From Euborellia annulipes (Eukaryota; Arthropoda; Insecta; Dermaptera; Anisolabididae): DNA of 64,000 nucleotides. The notes under the pieces are model-generated. The model made no database searches, was not told the DNA's origin, and saw only the letters and a program-made list of their open reading frames with translations. Position numbers and translations under genes: made by a program. The stretch lies in assembly GCA_023213315.1 (NCBI GenBank), contig JAKCPI010005702.1, positions 1 through 64,000 on the forward strand, read 5' to 3'. Below, in pieces: positions 44,466-55,479 of this stretch. Numbering within the stretch: position 1 is the first letter of the stretch; each line of letters starts with the position of its first letter.

Positions 44466-45152
44466 TAAAAAAATCTGGTGTCTGTCGCACAGCACACAAC
44501 TTTCTCTTACCTTCGGTAATCGAAAGTTGTGTACTGTGCTTGTCACACCAGATTTTTTGTGTCGACATGTATTTAGTTCCCGGCAGTAGGGAATATTTGA
44601 ATTCAGATGTAAAATTTATAAGTATGGGAAAATATTTATATTTTGTTACCATGGCAACCATTTCTCCTATCTTTTCTATGGAGTGCAAGAGTAAAGTGGT
44701 CTTCAAACAATTTTGAGGGCAAAACGAGAATATACATTTGAAAGAGCATCTAAAAAATAATTGATTTTTGAATTTTAATCAAAATCGTTAGAGCGAATTT
44801 TGAGAAAATCGAAAAAAACTGAAAAAGTACATCAGTAAAGTACTAGTACTCTTTGGCCGATTTTGATTAAAAGCTTATTTTTCCGGTCCCGGGGGTGTTT
44901 AACTTATATATAAAATTTCAGCCTCATAGCTCAATTCCTTCATGCTTAAAAGTGAACACAGACACACACACCCACCCACCCACCCACCCACCCACACACC
45001 CACCCACAGACAGACCATGTCGCGAAAACCACTTTTTTGGATTCAGGGACCTCAAAACGTGAAGATCCATCAAAATCTCGACATCGAATTTTTGACATGA
45101 AACCAATACTTTCTCTCTATATATATATTACATATATACATAGGTAAGAGAA
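44466..45152 (-). repeat. repeat family B, reverse copy 9, near full length
   Basis: Right-end hairpin 44466-44556, X-box palindrome GTTACCATGGCAAC at 44645-44658, a CCCA tandem run at about 44969-45006 where other copies have GT or GACA repeats, and the left-end TATATA foldback at 45105-45152. Confidence 0.8.
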
Positions 45153-45214
45153 AGTAAAAAAAAACTGCCAGAGTGGAATTAATTATTATTAATTTTTCAT
45201 ATTTTCCCAATAGC

Positions 45215-45395
45215 CATAGCTCATAAGGAAGAGTTTCTGCCTCTTGTGCTGGGGCTCAGGGTTTCGCATCCTAAATTTCGCCAAAAATTTATTTAAAAAA
45301 TTTGATTTGCCCGCCCAATTCAATAAATAAATATGAGAAGGGGTCTAAATGGCCTTCGATGCCGAAAAAGACCTTAAATAAAATTAAAAAAAATA
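45215..45395 (+). repeat. tRNA-like SINE family D, copy 1
   Basis: Head AGAGTTTCTGCCTCTTG...GGGTTTCGCATCC, body with TCTAAATGGCC and GATGCCGAAAAAGACCTTAA, and an A-rich end. The same order is present at 56893-57057. Confidence 0.6.
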
Positions 45396-45431
45396 CTTTT
45401 CCAAAAGTCTTTAATCACAATCGGGAAATTA

Positions 45432-45688
45432 TTTTCTTTTTTTTAAACATTCACTCTTTTCTCATTCACACTCACATTCATACGGTCTTTTCATCAACTT
45501 AGGCCATTTAAGACTTTTAACGATACTCGTTTGTTTAATATATCTCTATTGTGGATCCCGGCATTTCTATTTAAGCCATTTGGTATCCAAATGGCTTAAA
45601 TAAAATCATACGACTGCCTGGGGTCCGAACCCGCGACTTTTGGTTTACGAGGTTAGAACCTAACTCCTAAACCAAGCCCCAGGGCCGG
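45432..45688 (-). repeat. SINE family C, reverse copy
   Basis: Poly-T, ACTCTTTTCTCATTCACACT, the hairpin AAGCCATTTGG / CCAAATGGCTT, the B box of the tRNA-like head, and the end AAGCCCCAGGGC. Flanks show only a weak GGGAATT similarity. Confidence 0.75.
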
Positions 45689-46247
45689 GGAATTCTTTAT
45701 ACGTTGTATAAAACAAGTCCATGAAAATTCGTCCAATAGATTCCGAGAGCCTATGTTTTATTTAGAGATAAAAATAATTAAATCTCACAATTATTTTAAT
45801 CTACAATTTATTATTTATATTAAATTTATAATCAAATATATTAAATTTTAATTTATAATAAATTTTATTTAAAATTAACAATTATCAATTATCAATATAA
45901 ATTAAGAGAATATTTTTTTATCCTCAGTAGGGGCATGAAAATATTTATTTATTTATTTTATTAATCAGTATTGATTTGATATTTATATTTAGTTAGTGAC
46001 GATGCAAAAATTTCTATGATAAGAATTTTGGCGCGCGATTTATGCTAATCGTCTCCTTTATTAAAAAAAAATTTCACTTAAAGCGAATTTTATAATTATT
46101 TTGCATGCAGCACTTTCTAGTAAAAGGACTTAAAAAAAAGTATTTAGAGTATTTTACCTAATTTAATCAAATTTGTTAAAAATTTTTTACAAGAAGCTAG
46201 TAATCCATCCATCGGTTTTAAAACTTGTATTGTAACTGTAGAGAGAT
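45689..46247. other. gap, no gene seen
   Basis: Very AT-rich. Nothing supported. Confidence 0.35.
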
Positions 46248-46540
46248 TACTTTCTCTTACCTCTATATATATATGATATAGAGAGAGAAAGTATTGGATT
46301 CATGTCAAAAATTCGATGTCGAGATCTTGATGGATCTTCACGTTTTGAGGTCCCCTGAATCGAAAAAAGTGATTTTCTCAACATGGTCTGTCTGTCTGTC
46401 TGTCTGTGGGTGTTCAATTTAACGCAAGAAGGAATTGAGCTATAAGGCCAAAATTTTATATTTAAGTTAGGCACTCAACTGAGGCTTGAAAATAAGCTTT
46501 TGATCAAAATCAGTCAAAGAGTGTTTGTACTTTACTATGC
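46248..46540 (+). repeat. repeat family B, left part, copy 10
   Basis: Left-end foldback, TTGGATTCATGTCAAAAATT, a GTCT tandem run, and the CAAAATCAGTCAAAGAGT segment. The remainder is replaced by a TGCATATTT-rich sequence. Confidence 0.65.
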
Positions 46541-46794
46541 AATTGCATATTCTATTTGCTAACATGTACGACCAAGAAAACCAATTTTCTATCCGAATCA
46601 TGCCCTCTGGCACTATGGATCAAATTTTATATTGCATATTTGGTGAATATTGCATAAAGTTGCATATTTTTAACACTGGGATATTTCGGCAAAAGTTCTC
46701 TTGAACCAGAAGTCATGCTATCTGAGGAATGTTCACACTAACAGTAGGCTTATGTCAGGAGTTGCCAAGAGCCCTCTAAGTTCGAAGCAGACAT

Positions 46795-46845
46795 AACATT
46801 CGTCCTGATGAAGGCTGAAAAAATCGGCCGAAACGTCGAAAATTG
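46795..46845 (+). ncRNA. hammerhead-like motif
   Basis: CTGATGA at 46805-46811, one extra A, stem II GGC/GCC, then GAAAC and GTC. Stem I is short (GTC with GA). It lies within an insertion flanked by TGCATATTT-rich sequence (46545-47190). Confidence 0.45.
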
Positions 46846-47100
46846 TTTTAAAATAAGCGAAAAATGAAATATATTTTCTTTAATTGCTTTCGGCTATTTT
46901 ATTCTCCTCAGTGTCAATTATAAGTTCAGCCACTACTCCTGGAAATTTAAAATTAGTTTTCGAGAAAAATGCGTTTATTTTGTTAAATAAATTAACAAAT
47001 TTTACTGTACTTATTATATTACTGTTTTTTTTTTTTTTTTTTAGTTTTATATCAGTAGAAAAATGATGATTTACCTTTAATTGAAAGCCATTTACTTGAT

Positions 47101-47135
47101 ATATTTGTCATATATATATATATATATATATATAT
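47101..47135. repeat. (AT)n microsatellite
   Basis: AT run of about 30 bases within TGCATATTT-rich repetitive sequence. Confidence 0.85.
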
Positions 47136-47189
47136 TTGCATATTTAGGGGTTTGTACTGCATAAAAATCCGGGATTAAAAACTATATTT

Positions 47190-47825
47190 ATCAAATATTA
47201 TTAAATGTTCGTAATTAGCCCGATTAAAAGCTCTTGGCTTCCCTGTTGGGGTCGCCAGATATCGTAGCTACTTACTCTAAATATCGACGCTTGAATTCAT
47301 TTACGGTAATATAAACCAATTTGTTTCATTGTGTTAAGTGTTAACTGAGAGAGAGACAAAGACAAAGAACACAAGTGCTCTCTCTCTCTCTCTCTCTGGC
47401 TCTCTCTCTCTTTTTAATTTGATTCCTGGGTCAATTGATTTATTTGCTTTTCGAGGAAATCAACTTGAATTGCATTTTAATATGCATATGAAGGAATTAA
47501 TGAATGATTCATTCCTTTTCATATATTATTTGAAATTATCTCGGAATGTTTGTTATCAGATGAAATCCCTTTAAAAATTTTCAAAAAACCTTCCCATAAA
47601 ATTAACCGAGTTTCCTTTTATTTTTACAAGAAATCGCCTCAAGTACTTTTTGGCAAAATCTTCCCGTAAAAATGAAAAAATTTCCTTTTATTTTTACAGG
47701 AAATCCCATCGAGTTCTTATTCAAAAAGAAATCCCGTAAAATTGACAAGGTTTCCTTTAATTTTGACAGTAAAAACCTTTAAAATAAAGAGGTTTTTATT
47801 TTCTAAGAAAGACTTTATCTCTTTT
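47190..47825. other. gap with internal short repeats
   Basis: A GAGA/CTCT tract is near 47346-47411. Between 47575 and 47790 the word AAATTTCCTTTTATTTTTAC recurs three or four times with spacing near 60-65 bases, a small decayed tandem array. Confidence 0.45.
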
Positions 47826-47851
47826 TTTAATCTGGTGTGACTGGTTGCACA

Positions 47852-48345
47852 CAAGGGCGGATCCAGAGGTGTTTCTCGGGGAGGGGGGTAACCTGGTGCG
47901 ACTCGTCGCACAGCCAGTGGCGTAGCGAAGGGGGGGGGGGCAAGGGGGGTCATCATGCCCCGGGCGCTACTCACAAAGGGGCGCCAAATGGCCCGCAAAA
48001 CAAAAAATTGCTGTATAATTTTGTCTCAAATTTAAAGCCTAGCTTGAGCCTTTGACTTTATTTATTAATTAATTTGCGAGTATATTTTACATATAATATT
48101 ATATGGTTTTCGAATGGGGGGGAGGGGGGCGCTAAAAAGGTTTTTTGCCCCGGGCGCGAGTTAGGCTCGCTACGCCACTGCGCACAGCACACAATTTTTT
48201 CTTAATTTCGGAAATTTAAAGGCGCATTCTGTACTTGTTTGCCAGAATATAAATACAATTCAAATTTTTAAGTATTAATTTTTAAAATTTTACATTAAAA
48301 ATACATTTATTTTTGGAAAAAAAGTATTTTTTTCTAATCTCGGGG
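47852..48345 (+). mobile_element. hAT-type MITE family E, copy 6, host of a nested MITE
   Basis: Starts CAAGGGCGGATCCAGAGG and carries the family E body after the nested element. The right terminus is lost where it joins a family B fragment. Confidence 0.75.
47915..48180. mobile_element. nested hAT-type MITE, CAGTGGCGTAGC ends
   Basis: 266 bp with the exact 8-bp TSD CGCACAGC (47907-47914 and 48181-48188) and inverted termini CAGTGGCGTAGC / GCTACGCCACTG. Inserted into the family E hairpin-like segment. Confidence 0.9.
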
Positions 48346-48351
48346 AGAGGG

Positions 48352-48575
48352 GGGGGTGCCTAACTTCAATACAAAATTTCCAAGTCGTAGGTACCTCTTT
48401 GACTTCTTGCTTTTCTTTGACCACACACACTCATACGGACAAACAGACAACTTTTTACTTTTTTGGCCTCAGGGTGCCTCAAAACGAGTATTTCCATAAA
48501 AATCTTGACATCGAATTTTTGACACATATACAATATTTTCTTTCTATAAATTAATATAGGTGGAAGTAAAATTGC
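48352..48575 (-). repeat. repeat family B, left-end fragment
   Basis: GTGCCTAACTTCAATACAAA, CACACTCATACGGACAAACA, TTGACATCGAATTTTTGACA and a decayed terminal foldback. Confidence 0.6.
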
Positions 48576-48673
48576 TTTAACAAAAACAAAGAATGGGGGT
48601 CTGAATGGCCACAGATGTAATACAAGTCTAAAAAAACTTGAATTTTATATATTTCTTTCTTTCTTTCTAGAAA

Positions 48674-51600
48674 ATGTCTTATCGGCATTGCTTCATTCTT
48701 CTCTTAGTGAATTTATTATATTTTTGTCAAAAGGTCAGCAGCGATAAACCGGTACCCATTGTCTTGTGGCACGGAATGGGTAAGTGAATACATAAATAAT
48801 TCATTTGTTCAATTAATTAATAACTAAATGATGATTGTGCCTACCCTAAACATTAGATTATAACAGTTTGAACGGCTCTTTTTGTTGACAACAACAACAA
48901 CAACAACAACAGATTGATTGATACTCAAAATTTAACGTCGACTGATTGGATGTTCTAGAACAGAGGTGTCCAAACTACGGCTCCCGGGCCAACAGATAGT
49001 TTTATCCGGCCCGCGGATGTTTTGAATTGTTTTGAAAGCACGCCTATGCCCCGGAAAGGCTGGAGATCCTGGGTTCGATTCCCAGGGGCCATGGGATGCT
49101 TGGCCTCGCCAATAAATAACACTCACAGCTTTGTTAGATATATATCAATATTTAGGCCTATAGGTCTACTTATATTTAGAAAGTATCAATATTTTTTTTG
49201 TCATTCCCCAATTCGTATTAAATTTTAAAGCTTTCATTTGTAAAAGGTTTAATTGGAGAGTGCACTACTAATGATTGACTAATTAACTGTTTAAGGTGAC
49301 GACTGTTGCAGTCCAGGTAGCATGGGTCGAATTAAATCATTCTTAGAGAAAGAGATTCCAGGAATTTATGTTTATTCTATGAAGATTGGCGACACAGTGG
49401 TTGAGGTAAGTTACCCTGTTCTACCTATTAAATTAAAGCAGGGCCGGAACTAGGAGATTTTTTTAGGGGGGGGGGCAAAATTTAATTTGACGCCCACTCC
49501 TTAAAATTTTCTATACAAATTTGTAGTAAATCTTTCTTTAATTGCCCCCTCCCCCTGATATCTGCCGCCCGGGGCACATGTACCCACTGCCCCCCCCCCC
49601 CAGATCCGGCCCTGAATTAAAGGATAATTAGATTAAGAATTTGGTAAATGAGATTTCGCAAAAATTGCTCATTTCAGTATTAAAGAAATAATAATAAAAC
49701 TAGCAATAAGTTTTGTCTTTGTTTTATTTAAATAGTAATTATTTATTAAAATGATATGGATTTGTGTTAAATTTACTTAGAAATGTATAAGATATTCGGG
49801 GGGGGGGGGGTGCAACGGACAGCACGTCTATGCCCCGGAAAGGCTGGAGATCCTGGGTTCGCGAGTCAACGTTAGATCTAACCTTGACTCGCATAGCCTA
49901 TTGGTCCTTATAAAATGGCAAAAAATATTTTACACAATTGTGCCATTCGACATTTTGAGGAATTTTGTTGACACGCTTCAGCCCTGATGATGGTCGTATA
50001 TCTGACCGAAACGTCGGCTTGAAGTGATAAATAAACGAAGCTGCAATCGCTCTTTTCTTTCTTCCTTACTACAAGATCTACTCAGCTATCCACCTCACTC
50101 TAATAAGTATTTTTTGATATCCGAAATTTAAAGAAGTTGAACTTTTCCAGGATTTAGAGAGTGGATATTTCAAGAACATCAACACCCAAATGGAAATGGC
50201 TTGTGACATTATTCGAAATGACCCCCAACTCAAAAATGGCTACAATGGAATTGGATTCTCTCAGGGAGGACTTTTCATGTAAGTTGATTTCAAAAAAACA
50301 ATATTATGTAAAATATGAAAAATGTAAGGAATTTTTTTTATTTCTAGCCGAGGCTTGGCTCAGCGGTGTCCTGATCCGCCAGTGAAGAACCTAATCATGA
50401 TTGGAGGCCCCCAGCAAGGAGTGTACGGCCTGCCCAATTGCCAATACGCCACCCTCGAGTTATGCGACTGGGCGCGCAAATTGCTCAACCACGCTGCCTA
50501 TACCAAGTAATTATTGCTTTATACTGGACATAGAGAACTCTTTATAATTTTATACATCGATCTTTATTAAATATTGGACAATCAACGGAGAAAAAAATAA
50601 CTTGTTTTAAGACACCTGCTATTGTTTAGGATAATTTTAGGCTTATTACTTTCTTTTACCTAAGGCCCACATGCAGTGGCGTAACGTTTTTTAGCTGGGC
50701 CCCCCGCAAATTTTATTTCGGGCCCCATTATTAGACCATACAAAAAATATTTTTTAAATACATACTGTATTATATATATCCCTGAACCCTGAGGGCCCCG
50801 GGCCTTCTCAAAGAGAAATTTTCATTTTTTTTTTATCTAAATTTTTCCGTTTTTACCGGAGCTTGGAGGAGATACAGTTTTTTAGCCCGGCCCCGCCCAA
50901 AGGCTCCCCACGGCCCGGGGACTCCCGCATCGCGGGGTTTGCGGGGGTGTACGTTGCGCCACTGCCCACATGTTAATATATATAGAGAGAAAGTATTGAA
51001 TTCGTGTCAAAAATTCAATGTCGAGATCTTAATGGATATAAATATTTTCTGATGTACTCTCAAGAACAAAAAGAGCCAGGAAGTTGAAATTTTATATTTA
51101 ACTTAGGCACTCTCTTGGGACACGACACGAAGCTTTTGAACAAAATCGGTTAAAAGGTACTAGTACTTTACTAATGTACTTTTTCAGTTTTTTTCGATTT
51201 TCTCAAAATTTGCTCCAACAATTTTGATTAAAATTCAAAAAGCAATTATTTATTAGATGCTCTTTAAAATATTTTTTCTTATTTTGCCATTGAAATCTTC
51301 TGAAGACCACTTTACTCTTGTACTTCATAGAAAGGATAGGAGAAATGGTCGCCATGGTAACAAAATATAAATATTTTCCCATTGTACATCTTGAATTCTA
51401 ATATAGGTGGAAACTAAATATATTGCCCTCGAGCTTGGAGTAGGGGTTAGCGTGTTAACCTCATATACCAAAAGTCGCGGGTTCGGACCCCAGGCAGTCC
51501 GAAGATTTTATTTAAGGAATTTGGATACCAAATGGCTTAAATAGAAATGCCTGGACCCCCAATAGATATATTTAAACATACGAGTATCGTCTAAAGTCTT

Positions 51601-52475
51601 AAATGGCCTAAGTTGCCGAAAAGACTGTCTGAATGTGAGTGTGAATGAGAAAAAAAAAAGTGTAAATGTTTTTAATTAAAAAAACTAAATATATGAACGA
51701 ACAATCTGGTGGGACAAGCACAGAATACAACTTTCGATTACCGAAAGTAAGAGAAAGAAAGTTGTGTTCTGTGCGACAGTCACAGCAGATTTTTAACATA
51801 TATAGAGGTAAGAGAAAGTAAAAAGTATTTTATATTCTTTAAAATTCATATGAGTGAGGGGATTATTTCTCGAACCCCCATATTATAAATAATAGCTTAA
51901 AATATTTAGATCTCAAATAAAATAAAATATCGCTTTACATTAAGCTACACAGGAAGTAGCTATTTGAAATTATCTAAAAATTTGTATTTTCTGTTTCAGT
52001 TTTCTCCAAGAAGTGTTAGTGCAGGCGCAATATTGGCACGACCCGTTAAACGAGCAACTCTACAAGGAGAAAAGCACATTCCTCTCTGATATCAACAATG
52101 AAATCAAAATCAATCAGAGCTACATCAAAGCTCTACAACAAATCGAGAATTTAGTCTTTGTCAAATTCAATGACGATCACATCTTAGAGCCTCTGCAAAG
52201 TGAATGGTTTGGATTTTATAGACCTGGCTACGGCAACGAGACCATCCCATTAACAGAAACAACAGTTTGGACAAAGGTCAGTGAGCGATGCGGGGGAATA
52301 ATAAGAAAATAACGATAGTTAGTTATTATCTATAAATATTTTTCAGGATCAACTGGGCCTCAAAAAGCTATCCGACGAAAAGAAATTGGCATTTTACGCC
52401 GTCGACGGGGATCATCTACACTTTTCAGACGAATGGTTCAACAAAACAATTATTCAAAAATACCTTAAAAAATAA
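48674..52475 (+). CDS. PPT1: palmitoyl-protein thioesterase 1, six coding exons
   Basis: Lysosomal hydrolase that removes S-acyl groups from lipidated cysteines during protein degradation. Coding exons: 48674-48779, 49296-49405, 50151-50278, 50348-50506, 52000-52276, 52347-52475. All introns are GT/AG and reading phase is kept throughout, giving about 302 residues (human about 306). An N-terminal hydrophobic signal peptide (about residues 1-23) precedes VLWHGMG. The nucleophile motif GFSQGG has Ser109. Asp227 (KFNDDH) and His283 (GDHLHFS) complete the alpha/beta-hydrolase triad. [14 protein letters not shown] and N-glycosylation sites (NQS, NET, NKT) match the family. An acceptor-like TTTCTTTCTAG just before the ATG suggests a 5' UTR intron. 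Introns 3 and 5 are about 70 bp. Introns 1, 2 and 4 are swollen by transposons. No frameshift or missing key residue was seen. Confidence 0.97.
48961..49045. mobile_element. hAT-like terminus in PPT1 intron 1
   Basis: CAGAGGTGTCCAAACTACGG and GGCCCGCGGATG, a well-known hAT-type end. The opposite end is not visible. Confidence 0.6.
49046..49112 (+). repeat. tRNA-derived fragment, copy 1
   Basis: GCCCCGGAAAGGCTGGAGAT followed by a perfect T-arm (CCTGGGTTCGATTCCCAGG). There is no proper D-arm, so it is not a functional tRNA. The same segment recurs at 49815-49865 in intron 2. Confidence 0.5.
49439..49614. mobile_element. 176-bp hAT-type MITE in PPT1 intron 2
   Basis: Exact 8-bp TSD AATTAAAG (49431-49438 and 49615-49622). 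Inverted termini CAGGGCCGGA and TCCGGCCCTG, with G-run and C-run just inside. Confidence 0.9.
49815..49865 (+). repeat. tRNA-derived fragment, copy 2
   Basis: Repeats the GCCCCGGAAAGGCTGGAGAT word of the intron 1 copy, cut at GGGTTCGCGAG. It follows a poly-G run and a segment shared with 14612-14700. Confidence 0.5.
49965..50090 (+). repeat. hammerhead-bearing repeat in PPT1 intron 2
   Basis: Same family as the dimer at 25655-25849 but present as one copy. The motif has CTGATGA (49984-49990), one extra T, stem II GGTC/GACC, then GAAAC and GTC. Stem I pairs CTTCA and GCC with GGC and TGAAG around a single bulged T. The tail ends CTTACTACAAGATCTACTCA. Confidence 0.6.
50673..50964. mobile_element. 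hAT-type MITE in PPT1 intron 4
   Basis: Inverted ends CAGTGGCGTAACG and CGTTGCGCCACTG with CCCACAT duplicated on both sides (7 bp, or 8 if the shared G is counted). The interior includes a reverse family F segment. Confidence 0.8.
50975..51827 (+). repeat. repeat family B copy 11, carrying a nested SINE
   Basis: The left end at 50975, body, and X-box-like GTCGCCATGGTAAC (51348-51361, one mismatch) run to 51421. The right-end hairpin resumes at about 51690-51797, followed by a GGTAAGAGAAAGTAAAAA terminus. A SINE C copy separates the halves. All of it is inside PPT1 intron 4. Confidence 0.8.
51422..51677 (+). mobile_element. SINE family C nested in repeat B (PPT1 intron 4)
   Basis: The duplicated flank AAACTAAATATAT on both sides marks the insertion. 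tRNA-like head with B box GGTTCGGACCCC, the full body and a short A-rich end. Confidence 0.85.
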
Positions 52476-52541
52476 CACATAAAGATTTTTTTTTTTTTTT
52501 AACCACTAATGTACCTATGTAATTTTGATATTATTATTCTT

Positions 52542-52547
52542 ATTAAA
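52542..52547 (+). terminator. candidate PPT1 polyadenylation signal
   Basis: ATTAAA 67 bases after the stop codon, followed by A-rich sequence. The short 3' UTR is plausible. Confidence 0.5.
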
Positions 52548-52739
52548 TTATTATAAAAAAAAAACAAATCTTATTGAAAATAGAGGGGGTGATAAAAAGA
52601 ACAAAAGAACGACGAAAAGCATGACGTCATTTTTTATTTTTAATCTCTAAAAAATTGACATTTTTAAAAAAACATAGCAAACTTATTAAATTAGAAGGAA
52701 TTTTATTTGTTTTATTAAAAATCATTTAAATTCACCACA

Positions 52740-52960
52740 ATAGAACCCAGGCAACTCTGCAAGGAGAGGGAGTTGCTGTGACATCCTGTCCTGTGGAAGG
52801 GACGTAAAGAAGGTTCCCTCTCAGTGATGCAGGAGTTGATGCTGAGGGAGTATTCATTTCATTTCTTAAGTTCAGTTTAAATGGGACCTGAAAAAGCCAC
52901 AGAATAAACAGCTCGAAACGTTGTATCTTATACAAATAAACCAGAGTAGAAAACAAGTAA
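52740..52960 (+). repeat. hammerhead-related repeat, degenerate core
   Basis: CTGAAAA (the expected G changed to A), weak AGC/GCT stem, then GAAAC and GTT. The segment GAGAGGGAGTTGCTGTGACA at about 52764 recurs near 53782, supporting a dispersed element. Confidence 0.45.
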
Positions 52961-53197
52961 AATATCCTTAAATAATTTTATTTAATCTGCTCTACTAATT
53001 GTAAGTTCTTTTATTTGCCCGTTAGCCTCGATTTTACTTCGGGATTATTTTAAGACCAACCAGAATATTTTGATTATTACGTATTAATAGTTGGCAGGGA
53101 GCTGCACCAAATACAGAATACAGAACCCTATACTAATTGAATTTTAGATTTATTGCTCCAGAACCCATCTAGAGTGGACCATGGGCACCTATACTGG

Positions 53198-53454
53198 CAG
53201 TAGCGTATCCAGGTGGGGGCGAAGAGGGGCGCTTGCCTCCTCCCCCCGCCCCTCGCGCATCCGCTTTTTCCCAAAATCTCCGGCTTTATTTTGAAATTTC
53301 AGAATAAATTCATTTTTTATCACAAATCCGTAGAAAAATTACAAAAAAAAAGCCCGAACAAGATTCGAATACTAAAAAAAAAAAAAATCGAACGAAAAAC
53401 GGCGCCCCAGTTAAGCTTCGCCCCTTCTGCTCTCAAAGGCTAGTTACGCCGCTG
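53198..53454. mobile_element. hAT-type MITE, 257 bp
   Basis: Exact 8-bp TSD TATACTGG (53190-53197 and 53455-53462). Ends CAGTAGCGTATCCAGG and GTTACGCCGCTG. Confidence 0.9.
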
Positions 53455-53654
53455 TATACTGGTTAAATCATTTGAATGTTGGTCATTTGGGTTGCCTAAC
53501 TTCCAGCAAATCAATTTATGAACTTATTTGCTTTTTAAAGTAAATAAAAGTGTGAAAAATGTTTTTTTTCCCTAATTAACGTTTCGATTACTAATTTGTG
53601 ATCCTCTGCAGAGATATTTATAAATGTTATAGTAGATTATATTAATGTTTTTTG

Positions 53655-53745
53655 GGGCCTCGCTGGTGTAGTGAGCTAGGGTGTCGGCTTCTACAAAGGA
53701 GATCCGTGTTCAAATCCTGGGCGTGAAGGATTTTTCAGTTGGGAA
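53655..53745 (+). repeat. tRNA-like SINE head
   Basis: GCTGGTGTAGTGAGCTAGGG resembles an A box and GTGTTCAAATCCTGGGC a B box. The stems do not close into a cloverleaf, so it is treated as a SINE fragment. Confidence 0.4.
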
Positions 53746-54625
53746 AATAAAAATATTTATTTAATGTAAACAACTCTAGGAGAGGGAGTTGCTGTGACAT
53801 CCCTTCATGTAAAGAAGTGTTAATAGTAGCCAAAATTTAAACCCCAACTTCAGGCTGACACTTTGTTACCCAATAACGATACAAAAAAAGTATCTCACAA
53901 ACTGACGAGAATGGGACGCAAAAAAAAAAAAAAAAAAAATTAATAAGAAACTTGTCAATTTTGTTAATTAACAAAAAAAAAAAAAAAAAAAAAAAAAATT
54001 ACAAAAATTATATTAAAAAAAAAGCGAAACCAATCAAATAAAAGCTCTATATATAAAATAAAATAAATTGATGGATTTATAAAAACGAAATAAATGACGG
54101 AGAAAGAGAGAGAAAAAAAAAAACAAACAAAAACAGATCCACTTTGCGAATTTGTTTACGAGAGTTAACATTGCGAATTTGATAAAAAAAAAAGAAAGAA
54201 AGAAAGAAAGGGCTGGGGAGGGGGGGGGAAAAAGGTTTGAATATAAATTGGAATAAAAGATTTTCGCCGCTCAAAGAAAACCGCATTAACTCTAATGAAT
54301 AAAAAAAAAATAAATAAATAAAATGAATTTGCTTTTGAAAAAAGTTACATCCATTTACTTGTTTTAAAAATCTTTTATATACTGTATATATAATAGCGGA
54401 GTGTCCGTCCGTCTGTGACAGCCAACTTGCCGTTGAAATTTTGAAACGAAATTTTGCGGTCTTATAGGAAAAAAAAAATATTCAGATTCCGGTCTTGACT
54501 TATGAAAAATTAAAGCCAATTAATTAAATTAAATAATTAAATCTCTCAAATGAAAAATAATAAAAATTGTTATATAATCTAATTTCTATTTCTTTTTTTC
54601 ATTAGAAGAGAAAATAATTATTATA
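53746..54625. other. gap with long A-runs and family H-like sequence
   Basis: A-runs near 53920-53938 and 53973-53998, GAAA repeats near 54190-54207. A reverse segment at about 54395-54590 (GTCCGTCCGTCTGTGACAGC, then TTAAATCTCTCAAATGAAAA) is related to the repeat units near 8371 and 17209. No gene. Confidence 0.4.
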
Positions 54626-54752
54626 CTAGTCCCGAGAGGGACCGATTTTTGGGGAGGAGAGAGGCAAAGGGCCCCCCACTCCCAAAATTGGAACAAGATT
54701 GCTGTCTCTCGAGGGCCTGGTGCGTGACCGCCTACACGATGCACCAGGGGTG
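54626..54752 (+). repeat. SINE family A, 3'-truncated copy 4
   Basis: CTAGTCCCGAGAGGGACCGA start through ACGATGCACCAGGGG. The A-tail region is missing. Confidence 0.7.
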
Positions 54753-54943
54753 GGAGGTGGTATCGAAAATAAAGCATCGATACCAGAGTGCATCGAGTAT
54801 TTTTTTTTTTTTTTAAGTCTATTCGTCATCTTAACGTCGGCCAAAGGGTACACCGGAAGATCAGTGCGATATATGCCCCCTTCCTCAGAGCAATGATTGC
54901 CAGGGCCTCCTGGAGGTCAATCCCCCCCCCCCCCGTGCTGAAT

Positions 54944-55200
54944 CACTGCGTAAAGTTTTATTGATATACTTTTTAAAGCGTATCTAAAAAATAATTGATT
55001 TTTGAATTTTATTCAAAATCGTTAGAGCGAATTTTGAGAAATCGAAAAAAACTGAAAAAATACATTAGTAAAGTACTAGTACCCTTTGGCTGATGTGGAT
55101 TGAAATTTCTTGAAATACTTGCGTCATAGGTACTTGACTTAAGTATAAAATTTGAGTATCGAGAGTTTTTTCGTTTTTGAGTAATTCCCATTAACCCACA
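54944..55200 (-). repeat. repeat family B, internal fragment
   Basis: ATCTAAAAAATAATTGATTT, GAAAAAACTGAAAAA, and TAAAGTACTAGTAC in reverse. Ends are lost. Confidence 0.6.
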
Positions 55201-55479
55201 GTTTTTGATTTTTCACTTGAAATCAATTTATTTTATTGTGAAAAAAATCTTAAATTTCCAGAAGATCGATTCCAGTTAAAATATCAAAACATAATGTTTA
55301 TGTAAATTTCTCTGAAAGAGATTTTATTGCTTTTAAATGTCCGTTTTATTGCTTTTCTCGAAATTGCCATTAAAAGGAGGCGATTCCCTTTAGCTTGAAT
55401 TTGACGTCATTTTCACGATCATTTGAATCAATTTCAACTGAAACATCAAAAGATGTGGATTAAATTAAATAACTCAATA

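Noticed and set aside
47230..47265. TGTTGGGGTCGCCAG resembling an LTR start
   Set aside because: No partner repeat, primer-binding site or matching CA end was found nearby.
49046..49112. Possible tRNA gene in PPT1 intron 1
   Set aside because: The T-arm is perfect but the D-arm and acceptor stem are missing, and it recurs as a fragment at 49815.
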